Below are positions 50,901-63,271 of a stretch of 64,000 nt of DNA, piece by piece. Both the position numbers and the translations under genes were made by a program. Positions within the stretch are counted from its first letter, which is position 1; the number at the start of each line of letters is the position of its first letter. Source of the stretch: Filosporella fistucella (taxonomy: Eukaryota; Ascomycota; Leotiomycetes; Helotiales); NCBI GenBank assembly GCA_030077755.1, contig JAQJZZ010000014.1:3410001-3474000 (forward strand). Reading direction: 5' to 3'. Under the pieces are notes generated by a model. The model saw only the letters and a list, made by a program, of their open reading frames with translations, was not told the DNA's origin and ran no database searches.

Positions 50901-51170
50901 AAAGTCTTCAGAAACTCGAAGATTTTTGTGCTCGCTTTTTGGAACAGGCTTTAGAGAGGAGTCGTTGGCAGATTTGGTGGAGGGGGGCGCGAATGGGAGA
51001 ATAACTGTCGCTTTGCTGAATTTTGGCGCTGAAAAGCGCTGCCATATCCTGTTAATGGTCTCCTGTGGGGGAAACTTCTTCTTCTTCTTTGATTTATCCA
51101 TTGGTGGTGGAGGAGGAGGAGGTCTGGGATGTCCTCTGTTGGTGTCAGAGTCGCTGTCGGAGGACGACAT
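47932..51170 (-). CDS. Calpain-type cysteine protease with long charged C-terminal tail
   Basis: A 992-residue intracellular thiol protease. Exons are 51170-50492, 50321-50057, 50010-49771 and 49726-47932, with introns of 170, 46 and 44 nt. The N-terminus has a polyproline stretch and a Lys-rich run (about 16-32). The calpain core contains catalytic Cys190 (GSLGNCWL), His375 (ERHAYVLMEARE) and Asn396 (NPWAKG), followed by a C2-like/domain III region (about 450-570, including VEVPWKAEF). A strongly charged Lys/Arg/Glu helix (about 600-670) follows, then a cluster of QTED/QTD motifs (about 675-730), a Ser/Arg/Pro-rich stretch and an acidic region. No MIT domain is visible, so it is not an obvious PalB/Rim13. 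The acceptor of intron 1 was chosen to give FHRDGEW, the family consensus; an ORF upstream of that acceptor (to 50349) was discarded. Confidence 0.92.
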
Positions 51171-51726
51171 TATTTATATCTTTGTTGCTTGGAGAAACCG
51201 GGTATCAATATTGAAAATGGTGCAGATAAATGAAGTGAATAGAAATGGAGGAAGGAGTCTTCGCATGATAAGGTGACTTTGTGCAACATAAGGGAATGAA
51301 GCTGATCCTAGAGGTGAGGTGGTATGTATTCGGTGTGGAAGCCCAGCCTTGCGACTCATCGATCATCCTCTCGCTTTTCAGACGAGCAATTGGATGATAT
51401 GTTGCATCCAACAGGCAGACACAAGGCCTGAGCCTCTGCATAATTGCCTTCAACTCACCATGGACTGGCAATAATTCGCTGGGGAGATCCGGCGTGCATC
51501 CAGCGCCGCCAAAGGGCAGCCCTGCCCAGTTTTGCAATGGCGACAGTCATTCGGCATTCGCTGAGACTCATGGGGTCCAGGCATTGCCAGCAGCAATAAA
51601 GGGATTTGAATGGCCTATCTTCAGCCGCAAGAGTCAGAAGTCTGACATTGAACTATCAGAACACTAAGGAATCCCGTCGCAGAGTGGCACAGCCTCAGAT
51701 TGGCAGCCTTGAGATGTGAACCTGAC

Positions 51727-51750
51727 GTGGCCGTGGCCGTGGCCGTGGTC
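51727..51750 (+). repeat. GTGGCC hexanucleotide tandem repeat
   Basis: Just under four consecutive copies of GTGGCC, the last one imperfect, in non-coding sequence upstream of the calpain gene. Confidence 0.85.
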
Positions 51751-52092
51751 ATGCAGCCTGGGTTGCCAATCCAGCCGGTGAGGCGATCTGGAAAGGCATA
51801 GGATCTGCTCGGTCTCTAAGAGCAGGTGACCTTGAAGACATTCGCTGGACATGTACAAATATGCCGTGTATCATACCATCGGTGCCTCATTTATTACTCT
51901 AGTATGCAGCGGGATGTCGACTCGGGATGTTGAGATAGATAAAGTCGATGCAGCGGTAATGGAATGTTCGGAAGGATTTGGGATAGGGGACGATAAATCG
52001 CGGGCTAGGGGGCCGCCTAAAACAGCAGGGGCATGTCGAGAATGTAACCTCCCCTCTTGCGCTCGAGGGCACAGCTTTTAATCTCACAACTG

Positions 52093-52116
52093 CATCATCA
52101 TCATCATCATCATCAC
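52093..52116 (+). repeat. CAT trinucleotide microsatellite
   Basis: Seven perfect copies of CAT followed by CAC, in non-coding sequence. Confidence 0.9.
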
Positions 52117-54814
52117 TCTTTCTCTCTCAGTTGTCATAATATTAATCATCTAGCATACGCAAAGCGCTAGGCCAATTCGTAATGTGTTATTGCGCATGAA
52201 GTCGTGTTGGTTCTTGCATAAGCAACTACTCGAGCAATTTACACGCGTTCAGAGACTCATAGCTTCTTCCAGCTCTTTTTGGGAATGGCGACGTCTACCG
52301 CATCCTGTTTTACGATGCTATATTTTGCCTTTGAAACAAATATTATGTGGACGATATGATGATGCCTTACTGGGCTTCGAATGCATCCTCTCTCTGACGG
52401 AGGTTGAAGATGAAGGCTTGATGCCTGTGAGGGGTCCATGACAAATACCTGTGCGCTGAGTGAGGATGATGGCTCTGAGCAACCAACTATTTTGGTTATG
52501 CTCAAAAATCAAGTGATCTAAGATTACATCAGCGAAAGTCGACTCAATAACAGCAGCGTCTGCTCACTTTTCATACATCTATCTAGTGTGAATTTAGTCA
52601 AAGTACACAATATCTAAATTGCTAGACCTTGAAGTCAAGACAACGTTTTGTAAATGCTACTTTACTTCTCTTCTGAAAGAATACTTAATAGAGTAGACAA
52701 AGGTCTATTTCATTGGGCTGAAAGGTTATATTACTGTGTGTCATAGTCTTCTATTGAGCTATAAGACTCTAAATTCGAGAGCATTTTGCATGTTTATGTA
52801 GATGTAGAGAATTTACTGTCAAATTGGATGTTATGTTCGACATACTCTGATGATTGACTACATTTCTCCAGTTCAGGTCATCCTGGTGTATAGTGTCAAA
52901 GATAAAAGTAATTTCACTGTCCTTGGTTTCAGTAGCACACGTCAAGCCGTCAGTAATTTTATCTAGATTTTCTAGTTCAACCGTGGCATCCGCAAGAGAG
53001 GATAGGTCACTCTAGATAGGAGTCTATCGGTCGATACAGAACTTGTGCTATATGTCATTTGTTCAAAGGGAGATAAACCCCTAATATGAAGTTTATAAGG
53101 AAGCTAAAATAATTTGCAGTAGAAAGTATATTGTCTATCATGAACAACACCTCCAGCTTCAATCAAGATTCTCTGTTCTGATATGCAGCGCTATACTTGC
53201 AACATCCATGCTCGATATTTGAATGCACTTCCAGTATCTGAATGGTGAAATAGAGTACAGGACATGAGTATGTTTCTTGAAATGTCAAAAACAACATATT
53301 CACTTTCATGTTTCTTTGTCAATTAAGAACTATCAGTTGAGATACCATACCTCAGTACATAAATATATGTCAAGTGAATAGAAGACAGATGAAGAAATTT
53401 CTGCAACTTGCAAGTTGAGAAGACGTATCAGAGTCTTGAAGAAAAGATTTACATACTTTCTTTTAAGTGATTATCGCATGTTTCATAAGAATACATGTAT
53501 CTCGGATATTATTGTATATGATATATGTAAAGTTACTAAAGGAACACAGAAACGTGAATGCTATTTGAAGCTTGCACCCAAAGAAACGTGCCGCGAATCT
53601 CTCTAGCTTTCTGCAATGGCTTACCTTTGTGGATAACGTTCTGTACATGTAAATAGGAAAAGGAGAATAAACTGGTTCCGACCGTCTGATGTTTTGTAAT
53701 CACAGAATGAGAACTGCCCATTTTCGCAGGTATGGGTTGGTTGCTCGCACCTGCCAGTTTTGTTTCTTCTCCCCCACCTCCCTTCACTTCTTGATATCTC
53801 CACACACAATTAATCTTTCACAAAACAACACATCCAACTCAATCCGCGAAGTACATATTTGACTGTCACAACGTGTTATTGATCAGCCGCACGTAATGTG
53901 TGAAGTGGTCCGGCGTCCATCATGTAAGTGAACGGCCGCTGACAGGACTTCAGCGGCGGCCCCGCACCTTCAATTCACATCGGAATTCACTCGTGGATCC
54001 GCTGACTTTCGAAATGCAGAGAGTAGTTCGCGTACTCCAGAATTGAGGGTTGATACTTGGCGAGACATTGAATTGCGGTGGAGGAGGGAACAGACAGCGG
54101 CGGCAAGTTTCAGGACAAAGTACTGTGGTAACTATTTTATTATGGTTGATGTCTGCGACCTTAAAGAATCTAATATGTTCTATAGGTGTTTGATCTCCTT
54201 TCCATGCCTCCTTGGAAGGTACCTAGGCAAAGAGGAATCGATGTGTAGAGGTACACAGAAACACACGGTGAATTAGGTTTAACACATCCAGACTTTCTGC
54301 TAACTCAAAATCCAGCATTTAGTCACTTCTCCAGGTATTCCAGGACTCTTCAGCTGTTCCCAGAATAGGTGTGCGAGTTCCCAAGTTCTCACAGCATACG
54401 ATAGCTGAATGGTTGCGCTTTATTTGCCACACAGGTGAGTTACCCCTACAAGATATTTACCAGTGAAGCCAGCTGATAATTGGGTTTGAAAACATCAGAA
54501 TACCGCAGAATAAGAAAGATAATATAATTTTCACTGTCCAGCAAATAGACTGGTGATATAAGAAGAAAGCGCGATTGGGCCTGTGAGTCATTGAACCTTT
54601 GAATCTTCGGCCATCCATCCTTTGTGACTATCCCCAAGTGTCTTTGCCCTCAAGCAATATTCCGGCTCAAGTATACCTCCAAAAGATTTATCGTATAGAT
54701 GAGTAGACTGACGAGTGATGCAGTCAGAGCTTCTCAGAGACATAGGTTTTTGTCCAAAGCAGAGTGAGGTCCTGCCAGAGTCATTGTAGGAAACAATTAG
54801 CAACATCGTTATCC

Positions 54815-57800
54815 ATGAAGTTCGGTCATTTCGATAGCTTCTTAGAGTATGCTGCCGGCATGTCTATTGACCAAGCCGCCATGAGGTCATCACAGCGTCA
54901 ACAGAACCCCACCACCTCTATGAACCAGGCGACCAGCGCTTCCCTTGTGAAACAAAGGAAAATAACTGTTTATGTTGAGAGCAGCGAATCAGAGTACGAA
55001 TCCGATAGTTCAGTGGAGATCTCTGAGGCCAAATCCTCAGAACCCGAATCATCAGATGATGAGAGGGCCAAGGCCGAAGTGAAGAAACCAAAGAAGGTTC
55101 GCTTTGATCTGTCACCAAAATCGGCGATGAAACCAGGGGCAGAGAAGGCAAAGCCGGGCACAGTGATCTGTGAGTGCAAAGATTGTCTCTCAAAACAGGA
55201 GAACCGCGAAGAGAGCTTGAATGAAAAGGGTAGTAAGCATCAGGATACAGGTAACAGCAAGACGTAAGATTCTCCACTGAAGAGCAGGCACACTTGCGCC
55301 TTCAATTACCCCCCGTCCAGCTCATTGTCTGTGAAAGACGCGGAGAGAAGTCTCTCTTCTATCTTGATGTGGTTTACGCAAAGCTAGGGAGAATTGAGGC
55401 TAATTCTCTACTTGCCTAGTAAGGGAAACAAGAACCAGAATAGCGGGGATGATAAAGGCCGAGGCAGCCAGAAAGGTTTCAAGGAAAACGGAAACAATTC
55501 TGCCAATGGGCAAAAACAACAGCAACATCAAAACAGAAGTGACCAAAATACAAACCATATCTCCCAGCAGCATCAACCCTCAGGCGGCAACAATAAATCC
55601 AAAGCGGCACAGAATTTCAAGCACACCAGCAATTCAGACCTGAATTGCAACAACCCTATCAATTGGCACAACAACAGCCCTGCCACGTCGAGTTGTGGGA
55701 TCGATTTCAACTTCATCGCCCCTAGCGACGTCAGCTGCCGAAGTGTGACCCAAACAAATTGGAGTAGAAGCTTTAACAATAGCTTACACTCAAACTGCAC
55801 AATTTTCAGCAACAACCGCTGTAGTCAGAGCTGTGGTCATCACCAGAGCCCCAGCAGACCCGAAGGAAACAACTGTGGACCAGACTCGAACTGCAACAGA
55901 AACCACCAGCAAGATAAACCTAACGCCTCAAATACTAACACCTTTCACACGAGCCAAGGCAGTCATTACAATTCTTCGGCTACCAGGAATTCATCTCGGG
56001 ACCACACCTACGTTCAGCCAGCAAGAAATTCTCAACAGCAAGAGTGGACTGAAGGCAAACCCAATCGGACCTTGAACTCTTTCAACTATAACTCACATTA
56101 CAACCAGCGCGGCTCAAACACTTCTAAATGTGACAAGTGTAAAAGCAGTAGCCATCCGATTTCAAACGACGCGAGTGCACAAAACAGAGGCAGCCATCAG
56201 ACTGGAAGGTCAATTCAAGCTCAAACCCAAAGCCTTGGTCCTTCAGTGCCTTTAACTGGACGCATTTCAACAATGGGTAGAATCATCCAGCCATTGCGAG
56301 CAGTGGTCGTACGTCGCGAGGATTGCATCGAAGAACCTTCTGACCCTCGACCTAATGCATTCCTGGACATGAATAGTGGCATTCTCCGTGTGTACCATGG
56401 ACCTCGTTGGGGTAATGACTATTCAACCCTGGTCCCTCCAGGTTTTCCTATCGGTTCTATCAATCCGGATGCCCCCTTTGCCCGACCAACTCCTATTTTC
56501 ACCGGTACAGCTGACGTGCCAGTTCCAGGCTTTTCAGGAAACGGTTTCAGTAGTGGTAATGGGTATGGTGATGAGCATGGATTCGGTAGGAATGGATTTG
56601 GTGGTGTCCAGTATGGCAACTTTAATTCAGGAGGTTTCGATCAAGGCCATAGCGGAGGCTACGGTGGCGGATATCCTGCTGCTCAACACTTGCGCCATGG
56701 CGGACCACCACCGCTGGAATATCAGAACAATTATGGGAATCACCAAACCTCGGAGCAGCACCGCCATATCACACCACAACAAATGCACCAGAAGAACCCT
56801 CAGCAAACTCCATATCAAGCCCACTCTCGACTTTACAATACACCAGCAAGCCAACATAACAATATGTCTCCACGCAACAACTCGCCTCATCCAACGCTTC
56901 TGAAGCCAGATGCAAATGGCTGGTATACGTTAACTCCTGAACAAGCTGACATTTTCAACAAGGGTGGTGCGGTACCAGGAATGGGTAATAAAGGAGTGAG
57001 CTGGCGCTCAACAGAGCCAAATGGAGGAAACAAAGCCGATGAACACAAATCATCACCCTCCCACAACAACGATAACTCGGAATCTGGAGGCTGGAACAAC
57101 AATGACAGCTATACCAACAATAACAACTCGTCTGGTGGAGCTTGGAACAATCACGATTCATCGAACAATAACAATAACTCTTCTGGTGGAGGTTGGAATA
57201 ATAACGATGCATCAAACAACGATCAGCCATCAGGTGGAGGCTGGAATGACAACGATACATCTAATAATAACCAATCTTCTGGATCTCGCTGGAATGATAA
57301 CAATGACTCGTCAAATAACAACCAATCTTCGGGAAACGATTGGGATGATAATAACGACTCCTCAAACAACAATCAATCTTCGGGAAACGAGTGGGGCGAT
57401 AACAACGACTCCTCAAATAATCAACAATCTTCGGGTAATGAATGGGGTGGTAACAACGACTCGTCGAACAACAATCAAGGCTCAATGCCTGGTGGTTGGA
57501 ACAATGATAATCAGAATTCCAATAGCAATAACGGCGATTCCTGGGGGTCTGGAGGCGGAGGAGGAAACAATGAGTCTACAAACAACAACCAAAACTCGGG
57601 CTCCGGTGAATCGAACTCGGGGGGCAATAATAATCCAAATTCGAACTCTGGTGGATCAAACTGGGGGGGCAACAATAACCCAAATCCGAGCTCTAGTGGA
57701 TGGAACAGCAACCAAAATTCAAACTCTAACAATTCAAACAGTTGGGGCGGAAATAACCAGAACACGAATGGGAACGGCAATTCCAGCTCAGGGTCTGGTT

Positions 57801-58129
57801 GGCAAAACTGCAACAGCAACAATAATAATAATAATAACAACACCGGAGATAGCAGCAATGGCGGCTGGGGAGGTAATTCGAATGATAACCGATTTTCTGG
57901 TAATGGAAACTTTCCACCGAAGCCATGGGAGAAAAACTCAAGTCTAAACAATCAAAACAATGGCGGTGGAGGAAGAGGCAATAATGCATGGGGTACCCCA
58001 CGTATGGTTGCTGCTTCCGAACTCTCTCTTGGAAGTTGGGCTGATGGAGGAAACGGAGCAGCCAACAAGTGGAACAATAACAGCAACAACAATAACAACA
58101 TCAACTCTAGCAAGCAGAGTGGTTGGTAG
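54815..58129 (+). CDS. Asn/Ser/Gly-rich prion-like protein with tandem Trp-Asn repeats, function unknown
   Basis: A predicted 1052-residue protein from exons 54815-55263 and 55420-58129 (intron 156 nt; phase agrees). I do not recognise a family. The N-terminal 150 residues contain an acidic Ser/Glu stretch (SSESEYESDSSVEISE) followed by a basic KKVRFDLSPKSAMKPG; K94-V-R-F97 fits the RVxF form used to dock protein phosphatase 1. After the splice the protein is low-complexity, rich in Asn, Gln, Ser, His and Gly. A short ordered-looking island is around 300-350 (REDCIEEPSDPRPNAFLDMN and LRVYHGPRWGNDYS). Another small motif reads DANGWYTLTPEQADIFNKGG. From about residue 704 to 840 there are at least seven imperfect copies of a 16-18-residue unit. 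The start was placed at the first ATG; the frame stays open upstream only from a GTG. Confidence 0.75.
57080..57500 (+). repeat. Imperfect tandem repeat coding for W-(N/D)-x-N-(N)-D-S-S-N-N-N-Q-S-S-G units
   Basis: At least seven consecutive units of about 48-54 bases inside the Asn-rich gene, each coding for a tryptophan followed by Asn/Asp and then SSNNNQSSG-like sequence. Copies in 57290-57470 are the most alike, which suggests recent expansion. Unit boundaries were set by eye. Confidence 0.85.
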
Positions 58130-59005
58130 CTTGTTAAGGTATGAGATGAGTCCTTGTCTCAGCCGTCATCAGATTCATAATACGATTCCGGTCCTGCCAG
58201 TATCTTGGTGATGGTAAGGTCGTATTTTCTGTTTGTTTGTCGAGGTGGGATTTGGGAAAGAAATCTCCAAAGGAACGACAATTTAGCTTTCCCTAATATT
58301 TGCTGTATAGTTCGCATCGGAAGGTCGTATGAAAGGTGTGTGTTGTCCCTTGCAACTAGGTGCCCATGGGCACCAAGACTTGCATGTGGATTGCAATGAG
58401 AGGCAAGCTGGCGAGAACGTTGATTCAATAGGACACTTGCGTTACTTTAGCATCATATCTGTAATAAAGCAAAGTCCAGACACAATGGTCTGCTCTCTAC
58501 TTGTGATACCTGATTGAATGTGAATAATTTCGGCTCGGGAGAGAAAAATAAAATGTGTCCTCCTAATCGTGTTGCCTAGAAGGCGGGGTTCTCTCCAATG
58601 GTAGGCACCCCTCGCTGAATGGATTAGAAGCTCAACGAAGCAAGTCCTGCCTGGAATAGATAACAGACTCAAACCACTAAAAAGCTTTCCAAAAGGTAAT
58701 TGAGATTGGGGTTGTTAATATTGATATTTAGTTCCACTTGAGAAATAGAGGTCGTCAAACAGACCCCTGTCGACAAACCTATGACGTTCTTCCCCACCAG
58801 ATCCAAAAGCTTCAACTAAATGCCATCTCCATCACAAACCACGACTTCTATATCACTAACCACAACTGTCCTCCTCTGCTTCCTCCTACTCCTAGCCTTC
58901 TTCCCGAACCTATTTCACCTTCTCTGGAGCGTTCCTCTCTACCTTCTCACACCGTCAACCTACCTCCCGCACCCGAAACCTCCTCTCCAAACCATACCTT
59001 CTAGC
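58130..59005. other. Spacer and leader of the YjbQ-family gene
   Basis: About 880 bases. Includes a CT-rich stretch at 58810-59005 that is open in the frame of the next gene (from ATG 58820) and could be either a 5' untranslated leader or an N-terminal extension. Confidence 0.5.
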
Positions 59006-59534
59006 ATGTCTTGGTTCCAAAAATCCATAACTCTGCCATCAAAAAGCAGAGGCAGTTACCTCATTACAGATACCATCGTCAAGGAGCTGCCAGAGTTAAG
59101 GGGATATAAGGTTGGATTGTTGAATCTGTTTATTCAACACACAAGCTGTGCGCTCAGTTTAAATGAGAATTGGGATGAAGATGTTAGGGCCGATATGAGT
59201 GATGCTTTGGATCGAATTGCGCCGGAAGATAAGAAGGGAGAGTTTTACAGGCATAGCGCCGAAGGACTCGATGACATGCCTGTGAGTTGACATTCTCTAT
59301 TTGCACAATTTGGGTTTCTGCATAGAAGCTTGAGCGCAACAGATTTGGACCGTCTGGCTAATAGGTCATTGGCAGGCACACATCAAGAGTGCACTTATTG
59401 GAGCCAGCGTCACTATACCGATCAAAGACGGAAAGTTGGCTACAGGCACATGGCAAGGTATCTGGTACCTAGAATTCAGGGCGAGTAAGCATCAACGAAG
59501 GGTGGTGGCTACGATACAAGGAGAGAAAGCTTGA
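59006..59534 (+). CDS. YjbQ/UPF0047 family protein
   Basis: A small conserved protein of 144 residues in two exons (59006-59281 and 59376-59534; intron 94 nt). It starts MSWFQKSITLPSKSRGSYLITD, as family members do, and contains the family blocks IQHTSCALSLNENWDEDVR, EGLDDMPAHIKSAL and TWQGIWYLEF, ending with RRVVATIQGE. The conserved histidines and acidic residues around QHTSC and DDMPAH form the metal/phosphate site in known structures. The bacterial member YjbQ has been linked to thiamine-phosphate synthase activity; the fungal role is unknown. An in-frame ATG at 58820 would add 62 residues with a hydrophobic stretch; I prefer the downstream start because it matches the family N-terminus and the upstream sequence is pyrimidine-rich like a leader. 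Confidence 0.9.
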
Positions 59535-59874
59535 CTAGGAGATGAACTAAAGCTGTGATGAGAAATATTTGGAACTGTCTGCTGGTTGATCCTGGGCGAC
59601 GGACATACATGCATACGAAGGTCCCATATTCATTGGGCGAGCACAAGGCTGATGAAGGAGCAACTCTGCGATGTGCTTTGGCGCTTGATATTCAAGTCTT
59701 GACTGAAGCCGTAAGGCGGTAATTGAGACCGCAGCTAATGCAACATGCCTCCTGGTATCTGCACGAAGAACTGAGCTCATGTGCCTTGCTACCTCAATGA
59801 TCTTGCCCAGATATCTCTTTTGATATCACTCTAAACGCCTTTCCATGCCATGCAACACTAAAGTGTGTACGCCT
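59535..59874. other. Convergent 3' spacer
   Basis: About 340 bases between two convergent genes; nothing beyond likely 3' untranslated sequence. Confidence 0.5.
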
Positions 59875-60743
<869 letters not shown>

Positions 60744-61252
60744 ATTGGAGGTTGCTGGGTGAGGTTGTGGGAGAGTCGCGATTTAGTTGAAGGGAGCTTG
60801 AGCTTGGGACTGTGGGGTCGGAGGAAGAGCTCAGGTACTGTGTCGATCCAAATTCACAACACAAAAATGCCTAATATCACCAAATAATCTGTTACTATGA
60901 GAATGTCGAACTACATCGCAGAGTTGATATGCCAAAAATGCTTCTAAGATATAGGCTTTAAATATCGGCTTGTTTATATTTTCTATGATTTATGCCGCGT
61001 TGTAGGTGATCTACTTGGTGCCTCGTTAAGACTTGAGTGGTAGCTACCTTGGTAGGCAGGATTCTTTATATGCCACACAAGCAAGGAGATTACGTTTGCT
61101 GTTTATCACGGAGTACAGAGGCATATGGACATCTCCAGTTATCAAACTTTCAGGGTACCTCGCGTACCAGGGTACATCTCCTGACTTATAAATTCATCTT
61201 TCTTCATATTTACAGTAGCAACCAACAAACTCCATCGAAATCCCAGTAGCTC
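60744..61252. other. Intergenic, promoter side of the CFIm25 gene
   Basis: About 510 bases; no gene seen. The CFIm25 promoter should lie here. Confidence 0.5.
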
Positions 61253-62090
61253 TTATCTTTGTCCCAAAACCTCGTCGGTAATACGTTGTGATTCAGGCAC
61301 CTCAGCAGCATTGCCTTGGGGAGACAATGGGTAGGCAGTATCTGGAAGTGATTCGAGGTGTTTTCGGTGGTGCTCGTTGGCCTATAAATACATATTAGCA
61401 ATGAAATTGAAAGGTTTTGTAACAAGAAAGGCCCATGAGAAAGATAACATAGTCTATCGAGCTCAATCGACCCCGCTATGGGGCATACTCACGAAAGGTA
61501 GTCCACAGTAGGTACACATGCAGATTTGGGGTTTGTCTGTGTTAATGAAGATGCGAGGATGCCCCAATGGTCCTCCACCACCATCACATTCAACGATGCG
61601 CGAATGTGTCCATCGTACCGGTTGCTTATGGATCAGGTCGATAGCTGCTTGTGGAGCTGGCTGCATGACTGTTAGCTGTACATTTCGTGAAGCAACCAGT
61701 CCCTCGAGAAACCAAGGTTATACAAGCGTGTTCAATACAGCAGAGTAATTTTGATCATACCTGTACCTCCATAATTGTCTGCTCAAATCTCGGTCCCGAC
61801 ATAGCCTTAGCTCTGGGGTTCTGACTTCGAGACCAAACGCCAACTCTATTTGGTGCTTGGGTCACTCTCAGCTTCTCTGCATCTTGAGCATTCTCTTGCA
61901 GCAGCGCATCTCTGTGTGGCGTCTCAATTGGAAGCTCGTTCGTCTTCGAGACATTTGGAACCTCCTTTAGGGCGTTTGCATCGTTGATCCCTTGCTTATC
62001 GTTCGCAGAGTAAGCATAAGTTCGTCTGGCCGAGAATTGAGCTCTTTTTGCGAGCTGTAATACAGCCCTCGATCTTGCGGTGGACATCAT
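61253..62090 (-). CDS. NDUFS6-like mitochondrial complex I subunit with CHCC zinc site
   Basis: A 208-residue mitochondrial protein encoded by exons 62090-61761, 61660-61493 and 61381-61253, with introns of 100 and 111 nt, all phase 0. The N-terminus is basic and hydroxylated (MMSTARSRAVLQLAKRAQFSARR), typical of a matrix-targeting presequence. The zinc-binding domain contains VECDGGGGPLGHP, INTDKP and CMCTYCGLPF; Cys135, His144, Cys159 and Cys162 are the likely ligands. This is the zf-CHCC domain of the 13-kDa complex I accessory subunit. The last exon supplies ANEHHRKHLESLP and a C-terminal extension of about 30 residues. The gene is head-to-head with the Mpp6-like gene across a 248-bp shared promoter. 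Confidence 0.9.
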
Positions 62091-62338
62091 CGTGTTGGTA
62101 ATTCAATTGCTCGTGGTAGTAAAGTCGTTGTCGTCGTAGCTCAGGAACGAGGCTAACCACGCACGTGATGACGAAATATTTAAGGTTTGCGCCTACAGCA
62201 AGATTGAACGACCTTGTTCTGGCTCGTACATCATCAGAGCTTATTGCTCTCTGGTGAGACAGCTAACGAAACAGTGTTTATCGAACGGAAAAGTATTGAA
62301 ATTTCCTCCAAGGTTCGATTTCTTTCTACATCTTCAAG
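62091..62338. promoter_or_regulatory. Short bidirectional promoter
   Basis: Only 248 bases separate the divergent start codons of the NDUFS6-like and Mpp6-like genes, so both promoters share this interval. A GCACGTGATG sequence (CACGTG core) lies at about 62162-62171. Confidence 0.6.
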
Positions 62339-63271
62339 ATGTCGGCCGCAAGCACTCCTGGCGGTGCGCCGAAGTCCATGTCTTCCAGGCTCTTGACCAT
62401 GAAATTCATGCAAAGAGCTGCCAATACTTCCCCTACCACCCATCAACCCCCTTCAACAGATGAGCCATCACCAAAGAGACGGAGGAAAGAGGCAGACTCT
62501 TCACCGTCTACCTTCAGTGTCGATGCCTTAGCGGACCGAAAAGCAATTCAAGCTGCTATAGCAAGTGAGGAAGCTAAGCGCCAAGCAGCGTTAGAACGAC
62601 AAGCGGCAGAAGCCGGAGATACAAGATGGGTTTTGAGTTTTGAAGATCAGAAGGCTCTGGCGCAATCCTCTGCTCTGACTTTACGTGTTGTGGAGACTGG
62701 ATTTGCCAATCTGGATTCGCAACCTGTATTTGTACAGTCTATGGATGAGGACACAGAAGAGAAGCCCGCCATGGTGGGACGGAGGAGCTTTGGGAAATTC
62801 AATAAGGTTCTGGAGGTCAGTTTTAAGTGCGATTATTCCACCGTTCCTAACGTTATCTAGAAGCAACAAAATCCCTTATACCAAGATTCTGAAGATGATT
62901 CTGAGGAGGATGACGAAAATGATGGATCATCGGATTCGGATAATGATTCGGACAATCCAGCAAATAATTTAATCAAGGCATCACGACAGGAGGCAGCAAA
63001 CAAGGCAAAATCAGAACGCAAAGCGAAGAGACAAGCCGAGAAGTCAGAATTAGAAAAAGTTGCGCAAAAGAGGCGTAAAAAGGATGTTAATCTCAACGAA
63101 CTGAGCTCCCTAAGTGGGAACCCACTGATTGGCAACAATACGAAAAGTAAGGACATCTCTTGCTACAATTGTGGTGGCCAGCATATGAAGAGGGACTGTC
63201 CAAACCAAAAGAGGGGTCACCAAGGCAGGGGAGATGACGGACCGCCCCGAAAGGCTCCGAAGTTCAAGTGA
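62339..63271 (+). CDS. Mpp6-like nuclear exosome cofactor with C-terminal zinc knuckle
   Basis: A 295-residue nuclear protein in two exons (62339-62815 and 62861-63271; intron 45 nt). The segment MSSRLLTMKFMQRA near residues 14-27 matches the N-terminal motif by which Mpp6 binds the exosome, and VGRRSFGKFNK near 143-154 matches the second conserved Mpp6 block (GRKTFG in yeast). Mpp6 helps the nuclear RNA exosome and Mtr4 in surveillance and rRNA processing. Other features are a PKRRRK nuclear signal near 50, an Ala/Glu/Arg helix (about 70-95), an acidic Ser/Asp stretch after the splice, a long Lys/Arg-rich helix, and a CCHC zinc knuckle CYNCGGQHMKRDC at 260-272 with a basic tail. Yeast Mpp6 has no knuckle, so this points to added RNA contact. 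The Mpp6 assignment rests on two short motifs. Confidence 0.82.

Larger units (their letters stand above)
51171..54814. other. Gene-poor, partly AT-rich spacer with simple repeats
   Basis: About 3.6 kb without a convincing gene. It contains a GTGGCC tandem run (51727-51750), a CAT microsatellite (52093-52116) and a notably AT-rich block at about 52500-53600. On the minus strand at 52769-53011 an 80-codon frame stays open through AT-rich sequence but lacks an early Met and resembles nothing I know. Decayed mobile or coding DNA is possible. Confidence 0.5.

Noticed and set aside
57021..57947. 308-codon plus-strand frame rich in Thr/Ile/Met
   Set aside because: Alternative frame of the Asn-rich repeats; the repeat structure keeps all frames open.
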